Assembly (NCBI RefSeq): GCF_023701945.1 | Contig: NZ_JABAEF010000024.1 | Coordinates: 1-64,000 of the forward strand | DNA: 64,000 nt | Direction of reading: 5' to 3' | DNA from: Rhizobium sp. CG5 | GTDB lineage: Bacteria > Pseudomonadota > Alphaproteobacteria > Rhizobiales > Rhizobiaceae | Shown: piece by piece, positions 1 through 6,738 of the stretch | How positions within the stretch are numbered: position 1 is the stretch's first letter | Layout: each line of letters opens with the position of its first letter | Program-made: the position numbers and the translations under genes | Notes under the pieces: model-generated | What the model was told of the DNA's origin: nothing | Databases searched by the model: none | Seen by the model: only the letters and a program-made list of their open reading frames with translations

Positions 1-281
1 GCCCGGCCCTGAATAGCCTGCCGCCGGAGCTTGATGCGCTGGTCGAGACGGTCGCCGACTGGACCAAGGCGGCCGACCTTTCGGCCGTGCTTTTCGACGG
101 GACGACAGCGGCGCTCATTGAAACCGCGACGGCCGCAGCTGAGCGCGACGGCGCCATCGTTCCGGTCTATCCCCGGGGCCAGGACGGCGACTATCCGCTG
201 CTGCGCCTGATCGAGGAACGCTCGGTCAGCATCAACACCACAGCGGCCGGCGGCAATGCCAACCTGATGACGATCGGCTAG
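1..281 (+). CDS. putA: C-terminal end of bifunctional proline dehydrogenase / glutamate-semialdehyde dehydrogenase PutA (partial)
   Basis: The frame is open from the left edge (first whole codon at base 3) to TAG at 279-281. About 92 residues are visible. The very end reads SINTTAAGGNANLMTIG, which is the typical extreme C-terminus of long (trifunctional-length) PutA proteins, where this tail closes the aldehyde-dehydrogenase-like fold. PutA oxidises proline to glutamate at the membrane. The catalytic domains lie outside the window, so the call rests on this tail alone. Confidence 0.8.
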   Translation, partial: PALNSLPPELDALVETVADWTKAADLSAVLFDGTTAALIETATAAAERDGAIVPVYPRGQDGDYPLLRLIEERSVSINTTAAGGNANLMTIG

Positions 282-377
282 TCATTCTACCGAAAGCTGG
301 CCAGCCACGGCGCGTCTGCGCCGTGCGAAACGGCGGCAGCAAGATGATGCACGGGACTTGCCTCGGCGAGTAACGTT

Positions 378-546
378 CACCCCCCTCTGTCCTGCCGGAC
401 ATCTCCCCCTCAAGGGGGGAGATCGGATTGGCGACGCCGCCCATTCTTGAAACTGTCGTTATCGCGGTCGGTTGAGATCGAGCGCGCAACCACTCTGCCG
501 ATCTCCCCCCTTGAGGGGGAGATGCCTGGCAAGGCAGAGGGGGGTG
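378..546. repeat. Long inverted repeat, rhizobial intergenic palindrome
   Basis: Arms of 49 bp (378-426 and 498-546) are reverse complements with about four mismatches, separated by 71 bp. Each arm carries a CTCCCCCTCAAGGGGG-type core. Elements with this core are abundant between genes in Rhizobium, Sinorhizobium and Mesorhizobium. It lies between the converging ends of putA and galM and fills almost all of the 303-bp gap, so its transcript would fold into a large hairpin that could end or protect both messages. I see no coding content here. Confidence 0.8.
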
Positions 547-584
547 ATCGCCAATGATGGCTCATCGAGCGAACGTGAGCCGGC

Positions 585-1595
585 TCAGCTCTTCGAAAAC
601 ACGTAATCCGTTTCCTGCACCAGCACCTCGCCGGGCCGCAGCACGGCATTCGGAAAACCCGGCTGATTGATCGCATCCGGCCAGACCTGGGTTTCCAGGC
701 AGAAGCCGGCGAATTTGCCGTAAGTGCGGCCTTCGTGGCCGGGGACGGCGACGTTCAGCTTGGTGCCGGCATAGAACTGCACGCCGGGTTCGGTGGTGCG
801 CACTTCCAGCGTCACGCCGGAATTGATGCTGCGGGCCAGCGCCACGCTGCGCTTGGGCACGCGCTCGCTCGACAGGCAGAAATTGTGATCAAACAGCACC
901 TGCGCGCCATCGACGAAGCGGGCCATCGGCGACATCTGGCGGAAATCGAACGGCGTGCCGGCAACCGGCCGCTGCTCGCCGGTCGGAATGAGCTTGTCGT
1001 CGACGGGGAGATAATGATCGGCGGCGATCATCAGGTCGTGCTCCAGCGCATCCGGCCGGCCGTCGAGATTGAAATAGGTGTGCTGGCAGATATTGGCGAG
1101 CGTCGCACGATCGGTGGTCGAGCGATAGACGACCGATAGCACGCCCTCCTCCTTCAGCTGGTAGGTCGCCGTCACGGTGCAGGTGCCGGGATAACCGGCG
1201 CGGCCATCCGGGTCGACGATCTCCAGCACCACCCGGTCCTCGGCCAGATCGACGATCTGCCAGTTGCGCTTGGCAATGCCGTCCTTGCCGCCATGCAGAT
1301 GATTGTAGCCACCCTCATTGCATTCGAGCTGGTAGTCCTGACCGTCCAGCGTGAACTTGCCGCCGGCAATCCGGTTGGAACAACGTCCCGGTGTCGCCCC
1401 GAAATAGGACGAATAAAGCGGATAATCCTCGAACCGCTCGAACCCGAGGGTCAGTGGCGGGGCATGGCCTTCGAGCCGCAGATCCTGGATGACGGCGCCC
1501 CAGGTCATCACGCTGGCCGACAGCCCGCCGCCCTGCAGATGCACCCGATAGACCGTTTCGCCCGTGGCGGTCTGTCCGAAGACTTCTTTTTCCAT
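585..1595 (-). CDS. galM: Aldose 1-epimerase (galactose mutarotase)
   Basis: This enzyme interconverts alpha and beta anomers of hexoses in the cytoplasm. The 336-residue product matches the usual length. It has the N-terminal beta-sandwich features (NRIAGG), the catalytic His in CQHTYFNL, and the C-terminal FCLETQ segment that carries the catalytic Glu. I chose the ATG at 1593-1595 (MEKEVFGQ) because it gives the normal family length; an upstream ATG at 1649 would add 18 unlike residues. It is the last gene of a minus-strand run metA - VWA gene - galM, with an 80-bp gap to the VWA gene, so co-transcription is possible but not shown. Confidence 0.85.
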   Translation of the reverse strand: MEKEVFGQTATGETVYRVHLQGGGLSASVMTWGAVIQDLRLEGHAPPLTLGFERFEDYPLYSSYFGATPGRCSNRIAGGKFTLDGQDYQLECNEGGYNHLHGGKDGIAKRNWQIVDLAEDRVVLEIVDPDGRAGYPGTCTVTATYQLKEEGVLSVVYRSTTDRATLANICQHTYFNLDGRPDALEHDLMIAADHYLPVDDKLIPTGEQRPVAGTPFDFRQMSPMARFVDGAQVLFDHNFCLSSERVPKRSVALARSINSGVTLEVRTTEPGVQFYAGTKLNVAVPGHEGRTYGKFAGFCLETQVWPDAINQPGFPNAVLRPGEVLVQETDYVFSKS

Positions 1596-1675
1596 GCTCA
1601 ATGTCTCATCCCTCGTTGTGTCGGCCGCCGGCGGCCGCCTTATATCCATGAAACCCGGAGCGGGGCTGACCCAGG

Positions 1676-2866
1676 TTACCGCGACAATTCCCGGGCCGCG
1701 TCCTCAAGTCCGCCCAGCGTCAGCGGATGCATGCGCCCGGCCATCAGCCGTCCGATCAGCCCCACAGACGTGGTATAGCCCCAGTATTCCTGTTTCAGCG
1801 GATTGAGCCAGAGGGTTTTTCGAAAATGCGCCGTGACGCGGTTGAGCCAGACGGCGCCCGGCTCGGGGTTCCAGTGCTCCACCGAGCCGCCGGCCTGGGT
1901 GATCTCATAGGGGCTCATCGCGGCGTCGCCGACAAAAATCACCCGGTAATCCGCCCCATAGGTGCGCAGGATCTCGTCGGTGGCCACGGTCTCGCCATGG
2001 CGCCGCCGGTTGTCCTTCCAAACCCGCTCGTAGAGGCAATTGTGGAAGTAGAAATGCTCCATGTGCCGGAATTCCGAGCGGGCCGCCGAAAACAGCTCCT
2101 CGACGCTGCGCACATGATCGTCCATCGATCCGCCGATATCGAAGAACATCAGCAACTTGACCGCGTTGCGGCGCTCCGGCCGGGTCTGCACGTCGAGATA
2201 ACCGTGCTCGGCGGTCGAGCGGATCGTACCGGCCAGGTCGAATTCCTCAGCCGCACCCTGCCGGATGAATCGCCGCAGCCGGCGCAGCGCCACCTTGATG
2301 TTGCGGGTGCCAAGTTCGACCGTATCGTCGAGATTGCGGAAATCGCGCCTGTCCCAGACCTTGACCGCCCGGCGGTGGCGCGATCCGTCCTGGCCGATGC
2401 GCACGCCTTCGGGATTATAGCCATAGGCGCCGAACGGCGAGGTGCCGGCTGTGCCGATCCATTTCGAACCGCCCTGGTGGCGGCCCTTCTGCTCCTCAAG
2501 CCGCTGGCGCAGCGTCTCCATCAGCGCCTCGAAGCCGCCGAGGCTCTCGATCAGCGCCTTGTCCTCGTCGCTCAGGTGCTTTTCGGCGAGCTTGCGCAGC
2601 CAGTCCTCGGGGATCGCAACGGTCTCCACGCCATCGCCGTCGCCGCCGGCAAGCGCCTCGAGGCCCTTGAAGCTCTCGGCGAACACCTGATCGAAGCGAT
2701 CGATATGGCGTTCGTCCTTGATGAGCGTCGCCCGCGCCAGGAAGTAGAAGGCCTCGACGTCGAAATCCACAAGCCCTTCCTGCACGCCTTCGAGCAGGGT
2801 CAGGAATTCCCGGAGCGTCACCGGGATCCTGGCCTGTCGGAGTTTCAGGAAAAAGGGGAGGAACAT
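1676..2866 (-). CDS. CoxE-like VWA-domain protein
   Basis: This protein of about 396 residues has an N-terminal helical region (MFLPFFLKLRQ...) and a C-terminal von Willebrand A fold, like the VWA partners of MoxR AAA ATPases, which are thought to remodel or insert cofactors into client proteins. The metal-site motif is degenerate: Asp243-Ile-Gly-Gly-Ser247 in place of DxSxS. Its presumed ATPase partner is the MoxR gene at 4045-4905, but metA lies between them. It starts 13 bp after the metA stop, so it is probably translated from the metA message and may come under the SAM-II switch. The start is uncertain: TTG at 2911 and GTG at 2872 are in frame. The client protein is unknown. Confidence 0.7.
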   Translation of the reverse strand: MFLPFFLKLRQARIPVTLREFLTLLEGVQEGLVDFDVEAFYFLARATLIKDERHIDRFDQVFAESFKGLEALAGGDGDGVETVAIPEDWLRKLAEKHLSDEDKALIESLGGFEALMETLRQRLEEQKGRHQGGSKWIGTAGTSPFGAYGYNPEGVRIGQDGSRHRRAVKVWDRRDFRNLDDTVELGTRNIKVALRRLRRFIRQGAAEEFDLAGTIRSTAEHGYLDVQTRPERRNAVKLLMFFDIGGSMDDHVRSVEELFSAARSEFRHMEHFYFHNCLYERVWKDNRRRHGETVATDEILRTYGADYRVIFVGDAAMSPYEITQAGGSVEHWNPEPGAVWLNRVTAHFRKTLWLNPLKQEYWGYTTSVGLIGRLMAGRMHPLTLGGLEDAARELSR

Positions 2867-2879
2867 CGGCACCCAGGGC

Positions 2880-3818
2880 TCAGCCTGCCTCCGCTTCCGA
2901 CGTCGTTCCAATCTTCGTCAGATCATAGGCCGTCGTCTGGTAGATCTCGTTGATCCAGTTGCCGAAGAACAGATGGGCATGGCTGCGCCAGCGGTTGAGC
3001 GGCGCAAGCTCGGGATCGTTGTGCGGGAAGTAGTCATGCGGCATCTTGATCGGGATGCCGGCCTGCACGTCGCGGAAATATTCGTCGGCCAGCGATGTCG
3101 AATCATATTCGACATGGTTGAACATATAGAGCCGGTTGCCGGCCTTCTCATGCACCAGGCAGACGCCCATCTCGTCGGATTCCATCAGGATTTCCAGCCC
3201 CGGTACTTTTTCGATGTCAGTGCGGCGCACCTCGGTCCAGCGCGACACCGGCACCTGGAAATCGTCGGAAAAGCCGTTGAGATAGACCGAGGAGGGCTTC
3301 AGGTTGCGGTGGCGATAGACGCCGAACGCCTTCTGCTTCAAGGCCTGCTTGGGCACCTTGTGGAAATGGTAGATCGCCGCCATGCCGCCCCAGCAGACAT
3401 TGAGCGTCGAATGGACGTTGGTCGCCGTCCAGTCGAAGATCTGCTGCATTTCGCTCCAATAGGTCACATCCTCATAGGGCATCGTCTCGACCGGCGCGCC
3501 GGTGATGATGAAGCCGTCGAACTTGCGGTCCTTCACTTCGTCCCAGGTCTGGTAGAAGGACAGGAGATGCTCTTCCGAGGTGTTCTTGGCTTTGTGGCCA
3601 CCGACCCGCACGAGCGTGAATTCCACCTGCAGCGGCGAGGCACCGACCAGGCGCGCCATCTGCACTTCGGTCTTGATCTTGTTGGGCATCAGATTGAGCA
3701 GGCCGATCTGCAGGGGGCGGATATCCTGGCGGATCGCCGCCGTTTCGCTCATCACCCGCACGCCCTCATGCACGAGGGTCTCGAAGGCGGGCAGGGTATC
3801 GGGAATCTTGATCGGCAT
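2880..3818 (-). CDS. metAA: Homoserine O-acetyltransferase, MetA family
   Basis: This enzyme catalyses the first committed step of methionine synthesis from homoserine. The 312-residue product carries the MetA catalytic Cys142 (NVCWGG) and the His-x-Glu motif (HVEYD). Residue 111, in GAPVE, is Glu. In this family Glu111 goes with acetyl-CoA use (Bacillus cereus type) and Gly with succinyl-CoA (E. coli type), so I call an acetyltransferase. The start MPIKIPDTL at 3818 has a GGAAG ribosome site. The longer in-frame start at 3881 would lie inside the terminator hairpin and is rejected. A SAM-II riboswitch with a terminator precedes the gene. Confidence 0.92.
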   Translation of the reverse strand: MPIKIPDTLPAFETLVHEGVRVMSETAAIRQDIRPLQIGLLNLMPNKIKTEVQMARLVGASPLQVEFTLVRVGGHKAKNTSEEHLLSFYQTWDEVKDRKFDGFIITGAPVETMPYEDVTYWSEMQQIFDWTATNVHSTLNVCWGGMAAIYHFHKVPKQALKQKAFGVYRHRNLKPSSVYLNGFSDDFQVPVSRWTEVRRTDIEKVPGLEILMESDEMGVCLVHEKAGNRLYMFNHVEYDSTSLADEYFRDVQAGIPIKMPHDYFPHNDPELAPLNRWRSHAHLFFGNWINEIYQTTAYDLTKIGTTSEAEAG

Positions 3819-3855
3819 CTGTCTTACTTCCAGCATCGGCGGGCTGTGCCGCACA

Positions 3856-3886
3856 ATAAAAAACCGGCCGCGATATCGCAACCGGT
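3856..3886 (-). terminator. Rho-independent terminator of the SAM-II riboswitch
   Basis: On the minus strand, CCGGTTGCGAT pairs with ATCGCGGCCGG (two G-U pairs) and is followed directly by TTTTTTATT. It lies between the riboswitch and the metA ribosome site, as expected for the expression platform that stops transcription when SAM is bound. Confidence 0.85.
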
Positions 3887-3908
3887 CCTCGGGAAGTCAG
3901 ACTTTCCT

Positions 3909-3965
3909 CGGCCCTTTAGCGATTTTTTTAACGTGGCTGCAAGCCGGCCGGCCAAATCACCACAA
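3909..3965 (-). promoter_or_regulatory. SAM-II riboswitch (metA motif)
   Basis: Minus strand, 5' to 3': GTGGTGATTTG, GGCTTGCAGCCAC, a run of A, then GCTAAAGGG. These are the conserved blocks of the SAM-II aptamer: the P1 stem GTGG/CCAC, the TGATTT loop and the GCTAAAG pseudoknot strand. SAM-II is found mainly in Alphaproteobacteria upstream of metA/metX. S-adenosylmethionine binding should favour the terminator at 3856-3886 and lower expression of metA and of whatever is co-transcribed. Confidence 0.92.
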
Positions 3966-4044
3966 CGGAAAATTTCTTACGCCTGAGCAGGCTTCGGGTC
4001 AATGAAAAACCATGCTGCACCGCCGCCGCAGGCCGTTCGTACCT

Positions 4045-4905
4045 TTACCGGCCCTCGCGACGCGCCATGAAGGCCAGCCGCTCGAACAGATGCACGTCCT
4101 GCTCGTTCTTCAAGAGGGCGCCGTGCAATTTGGGCAGCGCGTGGCTGGCATCGGCGCGCAGGTCGGCGGGATCGATATCGTCGGCGACCAGCAGCCGGAT
4201 CCAGTCGAGCGCCTCCGACGTCGACGGCCGTTTTTTGAGGCCCGGCGTCTCGCGGATCTCGTAAAAGCGCGTCAGCGCGCTGCGCACCAGGGCCTGCTTG
4301 ATGCCGGGATAGTGAACCTCGACGATCCGCGCCAGCGTTTCGGCTTCCGGGAAACGGATATAGTGGAAGAAGCAGCGGCGCAGAAAGGCGTCCGGCAGTT
4401 CCTTCTCGTTGTTGGAGGTAATGATCACGATCGGCCGCACCTGGGCGGCCACCGTCTCGCCGGTCTCGTAGACATGGAATTCCATGCGGTCGAGTTCCTG
4501 CAGCAGGTCGTTGGGAAACTCGATATCGGCCTTGTCGATCTCGTCGATCAACAGCACGACTTTCCGGTCGGTGGCAAAGGCCTGCCACAGCTTGCCGCGG
4601 CGGATGTAATTGCCGACATCGTTGACGCGCTGGTCGCCGAGCTGGCTGTCGCGCAGGCGCGACACGGCATCGTATTCGTAAAGCCCCTGCTGCGCCTTGG
4701 TCGTCGACTTGATGTTCCATTCGATCATCTCGAGATCGAGCGATTTGGCCACCTGGCGGGCCAGCTCGGTCTTGCCGGTTCCGGGTTCACCCTTGACCAG
4801 CAGCGGCCGCTCCAGCCGGATCGCGGCATTGACCGCCACCATCAGATCCTTGTCGGCGATATAGTCGTCGGTTCCGCGGAACTGTCCCTGGAATTGCATC
4901 GTCAC
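4045..4905 (-). CDS. MoxR-family AAA ATPase
   Basis: This cytoplasmic AAA+ ATPase of 286 residues has Walker A GEPGTGKT (about residue 40), Walker B LLIDEIDKAD and the sensor ITSNNEKELPDAFLRRC. MoxR proteins work with VWA-domain partners as chaperones that activate enzymes (compare CoxD/CoxE). The likely partner is the CoxE-like gene at 1676-2866, downstream on the same strand but separated by metA and its riboswitch. No cox or mox structural genes are visible nearby, so the client is unknown. Confidence 0.85.
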   Translation of the reverse strand: MTMQFQGQFRGTDDYIADKDLMVAVNAAIRLERPLLVKGEPGTGKTELARQVAKSLDLEMIEWNIKSTTKAQQGLYEYDAVSRLRDSQLGDQRVNDVGNYIRRGKLWQAFATDRKVVLLIDEIDKADIEFPNDLLQELDRMEFHVYETGETVAAQVRPIVIITSNNEKELPDAFLRRCFFHYIRFPEAETLARIVEVHYPGIKQALVRSALTRFYEIRETPGLKKRPSTSEALDWIRLLVADDIDPADLRADASHALPKLHGALLKNEQDVHLFERLAFMARREGR

Positions 4906-5273
4906 TCTTTCCGCAATGGTCGTCAGCGGGCAAATTAGTGACTGCCCGGGAGGGGTGCAAGCCTGATTAAATGCAGCGGCTCGGCACAGTTTTCCGTTTT
5001 AGCCCTTGTATTGCGGCGTGAACCTGTCAGGGTGAAAAATGAATACGTCCACCGATTGGCTGGGCGCGCCCTTGCGGGCAAAAAGAGGAATTGGCGCATT
5101 GTCCGGATGCGCCGCCTTTTCAAAATTTCGATAGCCGAACAACCGATCTCGCTGAATTTCCAGGTTTGGCGATGCGGAGGGTGACACCGGGCGCAGGGTA
5201 GAGAGATGCAGACGAGCGCCGTACTGATCGGCAGCCGACCGCATTTTGAGCCAGGGGCCTTAGGAGAAGACCG
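4906..5273. other. Intergenic region between divergent genes, no gene supported
   Basis: This 368-bp spacer separates the MoxR gene (minus) from a small plus-strand gene. It should hold both promoters, but I cannot point to convincing -35/-10 boxes. A minus-strand frame of about 81 codons (4999-5244) and a short plus-strand frame starting near 5039 exist but lack ribosome sites and recognisable sequence. The end holds the AGGAG site for the gene at 5274. Confidence 0.5.
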
Positions 5274-5555
5274 ATGAGCAGGCACCTGTACAAGGCCGGC
5301 GACCATATCGTTTTGAAGGATGGACCGGTGCGAACCGCGAAACCCTCGGGCGATTGCCGGATTCTGGCAGCCATGCCGGAATCTCAGGGCAGCCGGCGGT
5401 ACAGGATACGGTTCGAAGCCGAGAATTTCGACCGCAGCATTGCCGAGGACGAGATCGATTCCGGGCGTTCGCCAGAGACAGGCAGCACGCCCTCGCCAAA
5501 CATCAAAGGATCAGATACATGGCTAAAGGCCAGCAGCGTACGAACAAGGAAGTGA
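5274..5555 (+). CDS. Small conserved hypothetical protein
   Basis: The 93-residue product begins MSRHLYKAGDHIVLKDG and has a compact basic N-terminal half that resembles short unannotated proteins I associate with rhizobia, then a low-complexity tail. The ATG has a good ribosome site (AGGAG about 9 bases upstream). Its 3' end overlaps the next small gene by 37 bases in another frame, so the two are probably co-transcribed and translationally coupled. No signal peptide or membrane segment is seen, and I recognise no function. Confidence 0.6.
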   Translation: MSRHLYKAGDHIVLKDGPVRTAKPSGDCRILAAMPESQGSRRYRIRFEAENFDRSIAEDEIDSGRSPETGSTPSPNIKGSDTWLKASSVRTRK

Positions 5556-5659
5556 GAAAGCCGAAGAAGGACAAGGAAAAGCCTTCTTCCGCGGCCGCCT
5601 CGCCTTTTCAGTCGCAGATGAAAAACGCAGAAACCCCGAAGAATGGTAAGCCGCGCTGA
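5519..5659 (+). CDS. Small lysine-rich hypothetical protein (46 aa)
   Basis: The product starts MAKGQQRTNKEVRKPKKD and is strongly basic (many Lys, Gln, Pro), like small unannotated rhizobial proteins and similar in composition to nucleic-acid or ribosome-binding peptides. The ATG follows AAAGGA by 8 bases. It starts inside the 3' end of the preceding gene and lies 91 bp upstream of rpsU. The function is unknown; a link to the ribosome is only suggested by charge and neighbourhood. Confidence 0.6.
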   Translation: MAKGQQRTNKEVRKPKKDKEKPSSAAASPFQSQMKNAETPKNGKPR

Positions 5660-5697
5660 TTTCAGCGCATCTTTTGTTTATAACCGCCAATGTGCCC

Positions 5698-5717
5698 GCC
5701 GGACCTCGTCCGGCTTT
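5698..5717 (+). terminator. Hairpin with short T run before rpsU
   Basis: GCCGGAC pairs with GTCCGGC across a 3-base loop, followed by TTT. It may end the small-gene transcript or form part of the rpsU leader. The T run is short. Confidence 0.4.
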
Positions 5718-5750
5718 CGCGTTTGGGCAACGGCCCGCCAAGGAGAGAAA

Positions 5751-5999
5751 GTGCAAGTTCTAGTCCGAGACAACAATGTCGAACAGGCCCTTCGGGTTCT
5801 GAAGAAGAAGATGCAGCGCGAAGGCCTGTTTCGCGAAATGAAGGCCCGTTCGGCCTATGAGAAGCCTTCCGAGAAGCGCGCCCGCGAAAAGGCCGAGGCC
5901 ATTCGCCGGACCCGCAAGCTGGCGCGCAAGCAATTGCAGCGCGAAGGCCTGCTGCCGGCCCCGAAGAAAAAGGTGTTTGGCGCGGCTCCGGCACGCTGA
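5751..5999 (+). CDS. rpsU: 30S ribosomal protein S21
   Basis: The 82-residue product (VQVLVRDNNVEQALRVLKKK...) is S21, a small-subunit protein that helps base-pairing of the mRNA leader with 16S rRNA. The start is a GTG directly behind a near-perfect AAGGAGAG site. The C-terminus is extended and basic, as in alphaproteobacterial S21 proteins. A terminator-like hairpin follows. Confidence 0.92.
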   Translation: MQVLVRDNNVEQALRVLKKKMQREGLFREMKARSAYEKPSEKRAREKAEAIRRTRKLARKQLQREGLLPAPKKKVFGAAPAR

Positions 6000-6009
6000 T
6001 TTCGGCAAA

Positions 6010-6050
6010 GGCGTTCCGACCTGCGGCCTGCAACGCGGAACGCCCTTTCC
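6010..6050 (+). terminator. Probable terminator after rpsU
   Basis: GGCGTTCCG (6010-6018) pairs with CGGAACGCC (6036-6044), followed by a pyrimidine-rich CTTTCCCTTC tract. The T run is imperfect, so termination may be partial. Confidence 0.5.
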
Positions 6051-6083
6051 CTTCTGCCCCCAGATGCGCTATGGGCTTGGCCC

Positions 6084-6734
6084 ATGACGCAGAACACCTT
6101 CACCATCCTGCTGGGCGGCAACCTGACCCTGACCGATCGCCTCATGGCATCAGTTGCGGGCAGCCGTTTCATCGCGGCTGACGGCGGCATGCGCCATGCC
6201 GCCATGCTGGGTGCCACGCCGGAATTGTGGGTCGGCGATTTCGACAGCAGTTCAGACACGCTGGTCAAAGATTTTCCCGACGTCGAGAAAATGCCCTACC
6301 CGGCTGCCAAGAACGAAACTGACGGTGCCATCGCTGTCGACGAAGCGCTGAAGCGGGGCGCGACAGAATTGATCCTCGCCGGCGCCCTGGGCGGCGAACG
6401 CTCCGATCACGCGCTGATGCATTTGCTGCAGGGCGTGGAATTGGCCAGGCGCGGGCTGAAGCTGATGCTGACCTCGGGCGAGGAGGAAGCCTATCCTTTG
6501 CTGGCCGGCGATATGACCGTCGACCTTCCGGAAGGTTCCCTGTTTTCCGTTCTCGGTTTCACCGATCTCCGCGGACTGTCGATCCGCAATGCGCGTTATC
6601 CGCTTGTTGATTTCACGCTGCCGTTCGGCTCGTCCCGCACCATTTCCAATGTCGCCAACGGCATGATCGCGCTGTCGCTGCAAAGCGGCGATGCGGTGCT
6701 GTTGGCCAGACCTTTTGATCTCTCAGGAGCTTGA
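6084..6734 (+). CDS. thiN: Thiamine pyrophosphokinase
   Basis: This enzyme transfers pyrophosphate from ATP to thiamine to make thiamine diphosphate. The 216-residue product has the TPK landmarks: AADGGMRHA near the N-terminus, the acidic GDFDS motif, KNETDGAIA and GGERSDHAL, and a C-terminal beta domain. It lies about 3.9 kb upstream of the riboswitch-controlled thiamine importer thiBPQ, with which it would work: import, then activation. The stop is 4 bp before the uup start, so the two are probably co-transcribed. The ribosome site is weak. Confidence 0.88.
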   Translation: MTQNTFTILLGGNLTLTDRLMASVAGSRFIAADGGMRHAAMLGATPELWVGDFDSSSDTLVKDFPDVEKMPYPAAKNETDGAIAVDEALKRGATELILAGALGGERSDHALMHLLQGVELARRGLKLMLTSGEEEAYPLLAGDMTVDLPEGSLFSVLGFTDLRGLSIRNARYPLVDFTLPFGSSRTISNVANGMIALSLQSGDAVLLARPFDLSGA

Positions 6735-6738
6735 GCCC

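Noticed and set aside
3819..3881. Longer metA start at 3881
   Set aside because: It would put coding sequence across the riboswitch terminator hairpin, and the start at 3818 has its own GGAAG site.
4999..5244. Open frame of 81 codons on the minus strand upstream of the MoxR gene
   Set aside because: No ribosome site and no recognisable family. It lies in the divergent promoter region and GC-rich DNA gives many such frames.
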